A stretch of 9,784 nucleotides of DNA from Clostridia bacterium (GTDB lineage Bacteria; Bacillota; Clostridia; Oscillospirales; Butyricicoccaceae), in assembly GCA_017552495.1 (NCBI GenBank), contig JAFZPW010000173.1:1-9784 (forward strand), given 5' to 3'. The position numbers and the translations under genes are program-made. The notes under the pieces are model-generated. The model worked only from the letters and a program-made list of their open reading frames with translations. It ran no database searches and was not told the DNA's origin. This document shows positions 1 through 6,359 of this stretch, piece by piece (the first letter of the stretch is position 1; every line of letters starts with the position of its first letter).

Positions 1-309
1 ACCGAAAGCCGCCGCCGGCTCGATCTTCTCATCCCCGTGCCCTATGAATGTTCGCTGGAGCAGGCCAAAAACGTGATCTCCCGCACCGTGTCCGCCGACA
101 GCCGGGTGCTGGGCGAGGCCTTCATTCGCGTGTGGGAGCTTTCCGCCTCGTCGGTGGACATCAAGGTGCGGGTCTGGTGCGCCGGATCCGATTATTGGGA
201 GCTCCGCTCCACCCTGCTGGAAAACATCAAAACGGCGCTGGACGCGGAGGGCATTTCCATCCCCTATTCTCATCTCAACATTCACGTTCTGGACGACGTT
301 CGGAACTGA
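1..309 (+). CDS. MscS-family mechanosensitive ion channel, C-terminal fragment
   Basis: The reading frame is open from base 1 (TESRRRLDLLIPVPYE...) to the TGA at 307-309, so the gene starts upstream of the window. The visible 102 residues match the cytoplasmic C-terminal part of small-conductance mechanosensitive channels. There is an R-R-x-D-L-L-I-P-V strand followed by Y-E-C-S-L-E-Q-A-K at the start of an alpha/beta domain, and near the end the I-P-Y-S-H-L-N-I-H-V-L motif, equivalent to the usual IPFPQ..(I/V)H.. ending. MscS proteins sit in the cytoplasmic membrane and open under membrane tension to release solutes during hypo-osmotic shock. The membrane helices would lie in the missing N-terminal part. 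The next gene begins 32 nt after the stop, so the two are probably co-transcribed. Family assignment is fairly secure; the subtype cannot be judged. Confidence 0.8.
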   Translation, partial: TESRRRLDLLIPVPYECSLEQAKNVISRTVSADSRVLGEAFIRVWELSASSVDIKVRVWCAGSDYWELRSTLLENIKTALDAEGISIPYSHLNIHVLDDVRN

Positions 310-341
310 TCCCACTACATTCACCGCAAGGAGGCAACCCT

Positions 342-1268
342 ATGGTTTATTTTTCCGTGAGAGATATGAATGATGCCGCCCGCGACCCGCAGGAGTTCAT
401 CCGCTGGAGCGAAGAGCAGTATCACGCCAAGATCGTGGCCGCCGCCCAGCAGATCGCCGAGGCCGCCGAACACGGCAAGCCGCTGGTGCTGCTGTCCGGT
501 CCTTCGGGCAGCGGCAAAACCACCACCGCCCAGCGCATCGAACACTGGCTGGATACGCACGGTCACGAAAGTCACACCCTCTCCATGGACAACTACTATT
601 TCCGCCGGGCCGACGGCGTGATGCCTGTGGACGAAGAGGGGCAGATCGACTACGAATCCCCCGACATCGTGGATATGCCCCTGCTGCGGCAGCATCTGGA
701 GCAGATGGCCGAGGGCAAGCCGGTGGAAGTGCCCACCTTCGACTTCGCCAACCAGAAGCGCACCGACGTCACCATCCCCATCCACCGCAAGCCCGGCGAA
801 ATCATCATTATGGAGGGCATCCACGCCCTCAACCCGCAGGTGCTGGGACAGGAGCAGGACATCGCCACCGGCATCTATATCAGCGTCCGCACCCGGGTGC
901 GGGACGAAAACGGCTTCGTGCTCCACCCCTCCATGATCCGGCTGGCCCGCCGCCTGCTGCGGGATTTCCGCCACCGCGGGCGGGACTATGCCGCCACCGT
1001 GGGCAATCTTCGCTCGGTGTCCCGGGGCGAGCGCATGTATATCAACCCCTTCAAGCATACCGCGCAGATCCAGTTCGACACCTTCATCCCATATGAGCTC
1101 CCCGTTTACCGCAACGAGATCCTGTTTTATCTCAATCAGGTGGATCCCAAATATCTGGAGGATCTGGACGTGATGGAGCTGGCTCCTTTCCTGCGGGAGA
1201 TCGAGCCGCTGAGCAAATCGCTGGTGCCCGACTCCGCTCTGATTCAGGAATTCATCGGCAGCGACTGA
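342..1268 (+). CDS. Uridine kinase / phosphoribulokinase-family nucleoside kinase
   Basis: This 308-residue P-loop kinase belongs to the uridine kinase/phosphoribulokinase (PRK-URK) family, which phosphorylates uridine/cytidine or related substrates with ATP in the cytoplasm. A Walker A motif GPSGSGKT lies at residues 53-60, the family's substrate-region D-N-Y-Y at 83-86, and E-G-I-H-A-L-N-P at 158-165, equivalent to the E-G-(I/H)-x-A-L segment of uridine kinases. About 50 residues precede the P-loop, and the protein is longer than a classical ~210-residue Udk, as in the 'uridine kinase family' proteins of Clostridia. Start ATG 342 was chosen because AAGGAGG lies at 328-334, 7 nt upstream. 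An open frame back to 48 overlaps the preceding channel gene and is not used. Substrate identity is not proven by the sequence. Confidence 0.82.
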   Translation: MVYFSVRDMNDAARDPQEFIRWSEEQYHAKIVAAAQQIAEAAEHGKPLVLLSGPSGSGKTTTAQRIEHWLDTHGHESHTLSMDNYYFRRADGVMPVDEEGQIDYESPDIVDMPLLRQHLEQMAEGKPVEVPTFDFANQKRTDVTIPIHRKPGEIIIMEGIHALNPQVLGQEQDIATGIYISVRTRVRDENGFVLHPSMIRLARRLLRDFRHRGRDYAATVGNLRSVSRGERMYINPFKHTAQIQFDTFIPYELPVYRNEILFYLNQVDPKYLEDLDVMELAPFLREIEPLSKSLVPDSALIQEFIGSD

Positions 1269-1299
1269 GGCGATTAAAAAGAAAAGGAGCGGAGGCTTC

Positions 1300-2127
1300 A
1301 TGAAATACGACGCGCTGCAAACCGAAGGCCGCAACCCCCGCACCATGCACATCGACGCCATGTCCACCCTGGAACAGCTCCGGTGTATCAACGGCGAGGA
1401 CAAACGCGCCGTGGAGGCCGTGGAGGCCGCGCTCCCCGCCGTCGCCCCCGTGGTTGACCGGATCGTTTCCGGCATGAAACGGGGCGGACGGCTGATCTAT
1501 GTGGGCTGCGGTACCTCGGGCCGCCTGGGCGTGCTGGACGCCTCGGAATGCCCTCCCACCTACGGAGTGGACGAAGGACTGGTGATCGGCGTGATCGCCG
1601 GCGGCGACCGGGCGCTGCGCCGCGCCGCAGAGGGCGCGGAGGACAGCCGGGAGGCCGGGCGAGCCGCCATGGCGGCTCTTTCGCTGCAGGAGGCCGACAC
1701 CGTGGTAGGTCTTTCGGCCGCGGGAGGCGCCGCCTTTGTGCTGGGGGCGGTGGAAACCGCCAACGCGGCGGGCTGCGCCACCGTCGCCCTCACCTGTAAT
1801 CCCGGCACGCCGCTGGAGGCTCTGTGCGTCTACGCCATCCCGGTTTTTACCGGGCCGGAGGCCGTCACCGGCTCCACCCGCATGAAGGCGGGCACGGCCC
1901 AAAAGCTGGTGCTCAATATGCTCTCTACCTGCGCCATGATCCAAACGGGCCGGGTGCGGGAAAATCTGATGATTAACGTCCGCCCCACCAACGCAAAGCT
2001 GGAGGCCCGCGCCCGGCGCATTCTGCGGCAGCTTACCGGCTGCACCGAAAAGGCGGCCGGAGCGGCGCTTTGTGCGGCGGAAAACGACGTGGCAAAGGCT
2101 CTGGAATTTTTGGAGGAACAGGCATGA
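1300..2127 (+). CDS. murQ: N-acetylmuramic acid 6-phosphate etherase MurQ
   Basis: MurQ cleaves the lactyl ether of N-acetylmuramic acid 6-phosphate to give GlcNAc-6-phosphate and D-lactate, a cytoplasmic step of peptidoglycan recycling. The 275-residue protein carries the signature C-G-T-S-G-R-L-G-V-L-D-A-S-E-C-P-P-T at residues 70-87, I-A-G-G-D-R-A at 99-105, A-E-G-A-E-D-S at 110-116, and the conserved block VTGSTRMKAGTAQKLVLN at 189-206. Glu83 and Glu114 fall at the same numbers as the catalytic glutamates described for E. coli MurQ. The second sugar-phosphate loop is unusual: residues 137-146 read GLSAAGGAAF where E. coli has GIAASGRTPY. The protein is also about 20 residues shorter than E. 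coli MurQ at the C-terminus. RBS-like purines (AAAAGGAGCGGAGG, 1282-1295) precede ATG 1300. It overlaps the following kinase gene by ATGA, pointing to translational coupling. Confidence 0.9.
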   Translation: MKYDALQTEGRNPRTMHIDAMSTLEQLRCINGEDKRAVEAVEAALPAVAPVVDRIVSGMKRGGRLIYVGCGTSGRLGVLDASECPPTYGVDEGLVIGVIAGGDRALRRAAEGAEDSREAGRAAMAALSLQEADTVVGLSAAGGAAFVLGAVETANAAGCATVALTCNPGTPLEALCVYAIPVFTGPEAVTGSTRMKAGTAQKLVLNMLSTCAMIQTGRVRENLMINVRPTNAKLEARARRILRQLTGCTEKAAGAALCAAENDVAKALEFLEEQA

Positions 2128-3068
2128 AGCTCATCGGCATCGACAGCGGCGGCACCTCCTGCCGTCTGGTTTTGTGCGACGAGAGCGGCGCCGTGCTTTC
2201 GGCCTGCCGCGTGCCGGGCCACAATCCAAACGCAGACGGCTTTGCCGCCGCAGAGCAAAGCTATCATCTGGGGCTGGACGTTCTGCTGCGGGATTTCGGC
2301 GGGCGGGAGAGCGCCATCGACGCCCTTTTCGCCGGGATCGCCGGGGGCGAAGGAGACAACAAGCCCCGCCTCGCCGCCATGCTGGAGCGCCTTCTGCCAA
2401 ACTGCAAGACTGTGCGCGTCAGCAGCGACGCCCTCATCGCCCTCACTTCCGGGCTGGGACGGCAGGACGGCGGCGTTCTCATCGCCGGAACGGGAGTGGT
2501 CGGCTTTCTCCGGACAGGCAGTGAGCTGCTGCGTTTCGGCGGCTGGGGCTATCTGGCCGACCGGGGCGGCTCAGGCTGGCACATCGGCCGCGACGGCTTC
2601 CGCGCCGCCATGGCGGGAGAAGACGCTGGACTGCCCGAAACGGCCCTCACCGCTTTGTTTGAAGCCCATCTGGGCATGTCCATGCTGTCCGCCGTTCCCG
2701 CGCTTTACCGGGGCGAGATCCGCCTCGCCGACTGCGCGCCGCTGGTGCTGGAAGCCGCCCGGGCGGGCGACGCCGCGGCGTTGGAGGTGCTGCGGTACAA
2801 CGCCGGCTGTCTGCGAGAGCTTCTTGCGGGAATGTGCCGCATATTCGGCGCGGCGGAATGTCCTGTGGCGCTGGCGGGAGGGCTTTTGACGGACGATTCT
2901 CTCTATGTCAAGATTCTGGAGACCCAGTGCGCCGGACTGCCTTTGCGCGTCGTCCGTCCGGCGCTGCCGCCGGTGTTCGGCGCCGCCCGTCTGGCGCTTC
3001 AGACCGCCGATTGTCCCGAAGATCCCGGTTTTGAGCGCCGCTTCGCGGCCTCGTTTTCTCTGAAATAA
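2124..3068 (+). CDS. BadF/BadG-family N-acetylglucosamine / N-acetylmuramate kinase (MurK-like)
   Basis: This 314-residue ASKHA-fold sugar kinase belongs to the BadF/BadG/BcrA/BcrD-type ATPase family, which includes GlcNAc kinases and the clostridial MurNAc/GlcNAc kinase MurK. Visible motifs are G-I-D-S-G-G-T (phosphate-1, residues 5-11), A-G-I-A-G (70-74), S-S-D-A-L (100-104), I-A-G-T-G (phosphate-2, 120-124), G-G-W-G-Y-L (139-144) followed by G-G-S-G-W-H-I-G-R-D-G (148-158), and A-G-G (251-253). The usual G-D-E-G-S-G element here reads D-R-G-G-S-G. ATG 2124 overlaps the murQ stop (ATGA), with GGAGG at 2112-2116. A MurNAc kinase next to the MurNAc-6-P etherase gives a complete two-step route to GlcNAc-6-P, so MurNAc is the favoured substrate by context. 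GlcNAc or glucosamine cannot be excluded. Confidence 0.83.
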   Translation: MKLIGIDSGGTSCRLVLCDESGAVLSACRVPGHNPNADGFAAAEQSYHLGLDVLLRDFGGRESAIDALFAGIAGGEGDNKPRLAAMLERLLPNCKTVRVSSDALIALTSGLGRQDGGVLIAGTGVVGFLRTGSELLRFGGWGYLADRGGSGWHIGRDGFRAAMAGEDAGLPETALTALFEAHLGMSMLSAVPALYRGEIRLADCAPLVLEAARAGDAAALEVLRYNAGCLRELLAGMCRIFGAAECPVALAGGLLTDDSLYVKILETQCAGLPLRVVRPALPPVFGAARLALQTADCPEDPGFERRFAASFSLK

Positions 3069-3075
3069 CCGTTTT

Positions 3076-3098
3076 GGGCGCATCGTCTGCGTCTTTTT
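3076..3098 (+). terminator. Weak candidate intrinsic terminator after the amino-sugar kinase gene
   Basis: GGGCGCA (3076-3082) can pair with TGCGTCT (3088-3094), a 7-bp stem including two G-T wobbles, around the 5-nt loop TCGTC; the T run occupies 3094-3098. The stem is weak and the next gene's RBS starts at 3104, so it might instead only attenuate transcription or be fortuitous. Confidence 0.3.
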
Positions 3099-3116
3099 CG
3101 CAAAAGGAGGATGTTT

Positions 3117-3962
3117 ATGAAACGAAATCTGGTTTCTCTGATGGCGCTGGTTCTTTGCGTGGCACTGCTTTTGTGCGCCTGCGGCAAAAAGGATCCCGCG
3201 CCTGTCGAGCCCGGCGATCCGGCAGCGCCCACGGAGCCCGTGCAGCCCGCGCAGCCCGTTGACCCGGTTTTGCCGGCGGAGCCGTCGCAGCCCGTACAGC
3301 CCGCCCTGCCCGAGATCGCCTCTGACAGCCGCGCCGGCGATTATACCACCGATGACATCCCCGGTCTGCTGCGCTACGACCTCACTTGGCCGATCTGCGA
3401 TACGCTGCCCGGCATCTCGCTCTATTACCAGCAGCAGGCCGCCGATCTGATATCGTATTTTGAGAGCGACATCGAATGCGTCCTGTCCCGCTACGCCGAC
3501 GCGGTGGAATATCAGCTTGAGTTTACGCCCGACATCCACGAAATGGGCTTTTCCGTCATGCGGAACGACGGGGAAGTGCTTTCGGTTTTGCAGGATCTGT
3601 ATGAGTATCTGGGAGGCGCTCATCCGGGGATTTCCTATTTTGCCCGCACCTGGCAGGTGGAGGGCGAGCGGCTTTTGTCGCTGGACGACCTGTTCACCGT
3701 GCCCGAAAGCGAATGGCTGCCCCGCATTTTGCAGGCTGTGGAAGCGCAGATGGATCAGCGGGAAAGCGAAGACGGCCCGCTTTATTATGAAAATGCCCGG
3801 GCCGATCTGCCCGACCTGTTCGGTTCCGACGATTTTTACCTCACCGACGACTGTCTGGTGGTCTTTTTCAACGAATACTCCATCGGTCCATATGTGATCG
3901 GTCCGCAGTTTTTTGAGATTCCCCTGACCGACCTTTGCGACATCATGGAAGCGTGGCTGTAA
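3117..3962 (+). CDS. Secreted lipoprotein with proline-rich linker and DUF3298/RsiV-like domain
   Basis: This predicted 281-residue lipoprotein has a basic start (MKRN), a hydrophobic segment (residues 5-19) and a lipobox-like L-C-A-C with Cys22 as the probable lipidated residue. Residues 27-65 are a Pro/Ala/Glu/Gln-rich spacer with repeated (Q/E)P steps that would hold the domain away from the membrane. The remainder resembles the DUF4163/DUF3298 pair found in PdaC and RsiV-type proteins: Y-L-G-G-A-H-P at 164-170, L-L-S-L-D-D-L-F at 186-193, and F-Y-L-T-D-D-C-L-V-V-F-F-N near 240-252 followed by I-G-P-Y (257-260). Start 3117 is preferred over the in-frame ATG at 3111, because 3111 abuts the AAGGAGG at 3104-3110 with no spacer while 3117 has 6 nt. 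It overlaps rlmD (TAATG). It could bind cell-wall material or act as a sensor; the specific role is unknown. Confidence 0.75.
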   Translation: MKRNLVSLMALVLCVALLLCACGKKDPAPVEPGDPAAPTEPVQPAQPVDPVLPAEPSQPVQPALPEIASDSRAGDYTTDDIPGLLRYDLTWPICDTLPGISLYYQQQAADLISYFESDIECVLSRYADAVEYQLEFTPDIHEMGFSVMRNDGEVLSVLQDLYEYLGGAHPGISYFARTWQVEGERLLSLDDLFTVPESEWLPRILQAVEAQMDQRESEDGPLYYENARADLPDLFGSDDFYLTDDCLVVFFNEYSIGPYVIGPQFFEIPLTDLCDIMEAWL

Positions 3963-5383
3963 TGGCGGAAAAGAACCAGATCCTCACGCTCACGATCCAG
4001 GGCTATACCGCAGAAGGACTGGGCGTGGGGCGGACGGAGGACGGCATGGCCGTTTTTGTCCCCGGCGCCGCCCGAGGCGACCGGTTGGAGGTGCTGCTGG
4101 TCAAGGTGAAAAAGACCTATGCCTTCGGCAAACTGCTGCGGGTGCTGGAGCCCTCGCCGAACCGCATCGAGCCCGACTGCCCCGTCTTTGCCAAATGCGG
4201 CGGTTGTGATTTTCGCCATCTTGCTTATGAAGAAGAGCTCCGCCTCAAGGCCGAGCGCGTCCGGGACGCCATGCGGCGCATCGGCGGCTTCGACGTGTCT
4301 CTCCCCGGGATCGTCCCCTCGCCCGCCGTGGAGGGCTACCGCAACAAGGCGGTCTTTCCGCTGGGCGAAGCCGACAGACGCATTGTGTTTGGCCTGTACC
4401 GCAGCCGCAGCCACGCGCTGGTGCCCGTGACCTCCTGCGCCATCCAGACGAAAGAGGCCTGTGCGCTGGCGGCGGCGGTCTGCCGCTGGGCGGAGGAATG
4501 CGGCGCCAGCGTTTATGACGAGAACACGCAAACCGGCCTTTTGCGTCATGTGGCTGTGCGGCAGGGCGTGGGCGGCTGCCAACTCACCGTGATCGCCACG
4601 GCCGACGTTCTCCCGCGGGAGGATCGTCTGGCGGAACTGGCCCGCGACGCCGTGCCTGCGCTGGCCGGCGTGATCCTCAACGTCAACAAGGTTCCCGGCA
4701 ACCGGATCCTGGGCGATAGCTGCCGCACGATCTGGGGCGAGGACCGCCTGCCGGATACGCTGGCGGGGCATCGTTTTTCTCTTTCGCCCCTTTCCTTTTA
4801 TCAGGTGAACCACGGGCAGACCGAGCAACTTTACGCCTATGTTTCCTCGCTTGCCGCCCCCACGGGCGGCGCCGCCGCTCTGGATCTTTACTGCGGCGTG
4901 GGCACCATCACCCTGACGCTGGCAAGCCGCTGCCGGGAGGTGGTTGGGGTGGAAATCGTCCCCGCCGCGGTGGAGGACGCAAGGCAGAATGCCGCCCGCA
5001 ACGGTGTGGGCAACGTCCGCTTTTTGTGCGCCGACGCCGGAAAAGCCGCCGAAAAGCTGGCGGAAGAGGGCTTCCGGCCGGAGGTCATCGTGGTGGATCC
5101 GCCTCGCAAGGGGCTGGACGAGGCTGCTGTCCGCGCCATCTGCCGCATGGCGCCCATGCGGGTTGTCTATGTCTCCTGCGACTGCGCCTCCATGGCCCGG
5201 GACGCCCGCCTGCTGCACGATCTGAGCGGCTATGCCCCCGCCGCGCTGAAGGCCTTCGATATGTTCCCCCGCACGGCGAATGTGGAGACGGTATGCTGCT
5301 TGCACCGCCAAAAGAAGGATTTCATTTCAGTGCCTTACGAGCCGAGGAATGCGGACTATCTGAAAAAGAATAAATCAGAATGA
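3962..5383 (+). CDS. rlmD: 23S rRNA (uracil-5-)-methyltransferase RlmD (RumA/TrmA family)
   Basis: This 473-residue enzyme transfers a methyl group from SAM to C5 of a uridine in 23S rRNA. A TRAM-type RNA-binding domain occupies about residues 5-62. The iron-sulfur cysteines are Cys73, Cys79, Cys82 (C-x5-C-x2-C) and Cys159. F-Y-Q-V-N lies at 279-283, the SAM motif D-L-Y-C-G-V-G-T at 308-315, V-V-D-P-P-R-K-G-L at 377-385, and the catalytic Cys406 within Y-V-S-C-D-C-A-S, where the residue after the Asp is Cys instead of the usual Pro. ATG 3962 overlaps the lipoprotein stop; GGAAG at 3947-3951 may serve as RBS. Family members normally finish soon after the VETV motif (here 441-444). This one runs on for about 25 residues (KKDFISVPYE...) encoded by visibly lower-GC DNA, and that tail is repeated downstream at 6232. 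The C-terminus therefore looks replaced by an insertion. Confidence 0.92.
   Translation: MAEKNQILTLTIQGYTAEGLGVGRTEDGMAVFVPGAARGDRLEVLLVKVKKTYAFGKLLRVLEPSPNRIEPDCPVFAKCGGCDFRHLAYEEELRLKAERVRDAMRRIGGFDVSLPGIVPSPAVEGYRNKAVFPLGEADRRIVFGLYRSRSHALVPVTSCAIQTKEACALAAAVCRWAEECGASVYDENTQTGLLRHVAVRQGVGGCQLTVIATADVLPREDRLAELARDAVPALAGVILNVNKVPGNRILGDSCRTIWGEDRLPDTLAGHRFSLSPLSFYQVNHGQTEQLYAYVSSLAAPTGGAAALDLYCGVGTITLTLASRCREVVGVEIVPAAVEDARQNAARNGVGNVRFLCADAGKAAEKLAEEGFRPEVIVVDPPRKGLDEAAVRAICRMAPMRVVYVSCDCASMARDARLLHDLSGYAPAALKAFDMFPRTANVETVCCLHRQKKDFISVPYEPRNADYLKKNKSE
5282..5313 (+). repeat. Direct repeat copy 1: rlmD 3'-end junction (att-like)
   Basis: Bases 5285-5313 are identical to 6235-6263 (29 nt, beginning GAGACGGTATGC). 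The identity extends to TGT on the left after one mismatch, at 5284/6234. Copy 1 is in frame with rlmD and encodes VETVCCLHRQK. To its left lies GC-rich rlmD; to its right begins low-GC DNA. If the cassette model is right this is the left junction. Confidence 0.8.
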
Positions 5384-5408
5384 CAACTATATATTTGAGG
5401 AGAAGAAG

Positions 5409-6191
5409 ATGAGTTATCTTGAAGAATATTACAACAACTATGATGAAGAAGGGCGCCTTCTTTCCCGTCATGGGCAGGTGGAATACCTGACCACAATGAG
5501 ATACATAGAAGAATGTCTGGAAGGCATTCCAGATCCAAGCATCCTTGAAGTCGGAGCTGGCACAGGACGCTACAGTGTGACATTGGCAAAGCAAGGGAAG
5601 CACGTGACCGCTGTTGAGCTGATTGAACATAATCTGGAAATACTGAAATCCAAATTAGATGGTACGGAACCTATCACAGCAATCCAAGGAAATGCTCTGG
5701 ATCTGTCCCAGCTTTCTGACAATTCTTTCGATCTGACCCTGCTGCTCGGTCCGATGTATCACCTATACACGAAGGAAGAAAAGTTTAGAGCTCTCTCCGA
5801 AGCAGTGCGAGTGACAAAATCAGGCGGTCATATTCTGGTGGCTTATTGTATGAATGAACCGACCGTTATTCAGTATGTATTCGGTTTAAACCATCTGCAC
5901 GAAGTGATGGACCTCAATATGCTGACCTCTGACTGGCATTGTATCAGTGAGCCGAAGGATCTTTTTGAGATGGTGCGCACAGAAGAGATAGCGGACTTGG
6001 ATTCGGCGTTTCCTGTGAAAAGAATCAAACTGGTCGCTACAGATGGAGCTACGAATTATAAGCGAGAGTACATTGACGCCATGGACGATGAGACTTTTGA
6101 AAAGTGGATGGATTATCACTTCACGATCTGTGAACGTCAGGATCTGATCGGTGCTTCCCATCATACACTGGATATCCTTCAAAAAGAGTGA
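5409..6191 (+). CDS. Class I SAM-dependent methyltransferase (cassette gene)
   Basis: This 260-residue protein has the class I methyltransferase motif I, S-I-L-E-V-G-A-G-T-G-R-Y, at residues 44-55. An acidic motif follows (A-V-E at 68-70), then Q-G-N-A-L-D-L at 93-99 and D-L-T-L-L-L-G-P-M-Y-H-L at 108-119, a segment typical of a broad Firmicute small-molecule methyltransferase group. The C-terminal half (from about residue 150) is the variable substrate-binding part and does not reveal the acceptor. AGGAG at 5398-5402 lies 6 nt before the ATG. No strong separate promoter is apparent, so it probably relies on transcription through rlmD, whose stop is 25 nt upstream. Base and codon use are much more AT-rich than in the neighbours, which together with the flanking direct repeats points to acquisition by transfer. 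Substrate unknown. Confidence 0.85.
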   Translation: MSYLEEYYNNYDEEGRLLSRHGQVEYLTTMRYIEECLEGIPDPSILEVGAGTGRYSVTLAKQGKHVTAVELIEHNLEILKSKLDGTEPITAIQGNALDLSQLSDNSFDLTLLLGPMYHLYTKEEKFRALSEAVRVTKSGGHILVAYCMNEPTVIQYVFGLNHLHEVMDLNMLTSDWHCISEPKDLFEMVRTEEIADLDSAFPVKRIKLVATDGATNYKREYIDAMDDETFEKWMDYHFTICERQDLIGASHHTLDILQKE

Positions 6192-6216
6192 CAAATTCCA
6201 GTCTGTTGATTTGTTT
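6189..6216 (+). repeat. Cassette right-end repeat, copy A
   Basis: Starting at the methyltransferase stop codon, this segment matches 6759-6786 at 19 of 28 ungapped positions, including TGTYGATYTGTTT (11 of 13). In both places the next rlmD-tail copy follows at nearly the same distance (41 nt here, 42 nt there, after the stop). GATTTG (6208-6213) and CAAATC (6220-6225) form a 6-bp inverted repeat here, but this is not conserved in the other copy. It may be a cassette end or recombinase binding site; the similarity is modest. Confidence 0.45.
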
Positions 6217-6231
6217 CATCAAATCCGTTTT

Positions 6232-6263
6232 GTCGAGACGGTATGCTGCTTGCACCGCCAAAA
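6232..6263 (+). repeat. Direct repeat copy 2: internal cassette junction
   Basis: Second copy of the rlmD-end sequence, identical to 5285-5313 over 6235-6263. It is preceded not by rlmD sequence but by the right end of the methyltransferase unit, and followed by its own version of the tail. Its start is 950 nt from copy 1. Confidence 0.8.
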
Positions 6264-6327
6264 AAAAGACTATATTTCCGTGCCGTATGCATCGAAGAAC
6301 GCGAACCAGAAAGAAAATAAACAATAG
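6232..6327 (+). pseudogene. Detached rlmD C-terminal tail (no upstream gene)
   Basis: Read in frame from GTC 6232 to TAG 6325-6327, this encodes VETVCCLHRQKKDYISVPYA and then a lysine/asparagine-rich end. It matches the tail of the intact RlmD at 20 of the first 25 residues. Upstream codons (…HQIRF) do not resemble RlmD and there is no start or RBS, so it is probably untranslated at present. DNA identity is total for the first 29 nt and then drops to about 60-70% per 10-nt block, so this is a related version of the tail, not a recent copy. If the cassettes insert at rlmD as proposed, this was the functional RlmD tail before cassette 1 arrived. Confidence 0.7.
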
Positions 6328-6359
6328 TATTTTGCTTGCGCAGAAAAGGAGCATTCGCA

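Larger units (their letters stand above)
5283..6232 (+). mobile_element. Candidate integrase-less gene cassette 1 (methyltransferase) inserted at the rlmD 3' end
   Basis: This 950-nt unit is bounded by the two copies of the 29-nt direct repeat. In order it holds a replacement RlmD C-terminal tail and stop (to 5383), 25 nt with an RBS, one methyltransferase gene (5409-6191), and a 41-nt right end leading into the next copy. GC is low (25 of 60 in 5641-5700) compared with flanking genes (42 of 60 in 2341-2400). No recombinase gene is present, so mobilisation would have to be in trans. Exact ends are uncertain by several bases. Recombination with a donor strain carrying a different rlmD neighbourhood is an alternative. 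Confidence 0.5.

Noticed and set aside
48..341. Upstream extension of the uridine-kinase-like gene (open frame from 48)
   Set aside because: It lies out of frame on top of the well-matched MscS coding region, translates to Arg/Gly/His-rich nonsense, and ATG 342 has an ideal RBS.
3190..3310. Short CAGCCCG-type repeats in the lipoprotein gene as a regulatory or microsatellite array
   Set aside because: They are explained by codons of the Pro/Gln/Ala/Glu-rich linker and vary in unit and spacing.
3836..5311. 491-codon open frame on the minus strand opposite the lipoprotein gene and rlmD
   Set aside because: Shadow frame caused by high GC and codon bias; it lacks recognisable motifs, while the plus strand encodes a clear RlmD. 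The same applies to the minus-strand frame opposite the kinase and murQ (321-1475) and to others.
5384..5397. TATATAT-like -10 promoter box before the methyltransferase gene
   Set aside because: A start site placed by this box would fall on the RBS, and no -35 element is seen within the rlmD tail at the right distance. Read-through from rlmD is simpler.
6189..6240. Classical integron attC sites at the ends of the cassette genes
   Set aside because: I looked for the GTTRRRY / RYYYAAC boxes and a long imperfect palindrome and saw neither. The repeats resemble a coding-gene attachment site, not attC.
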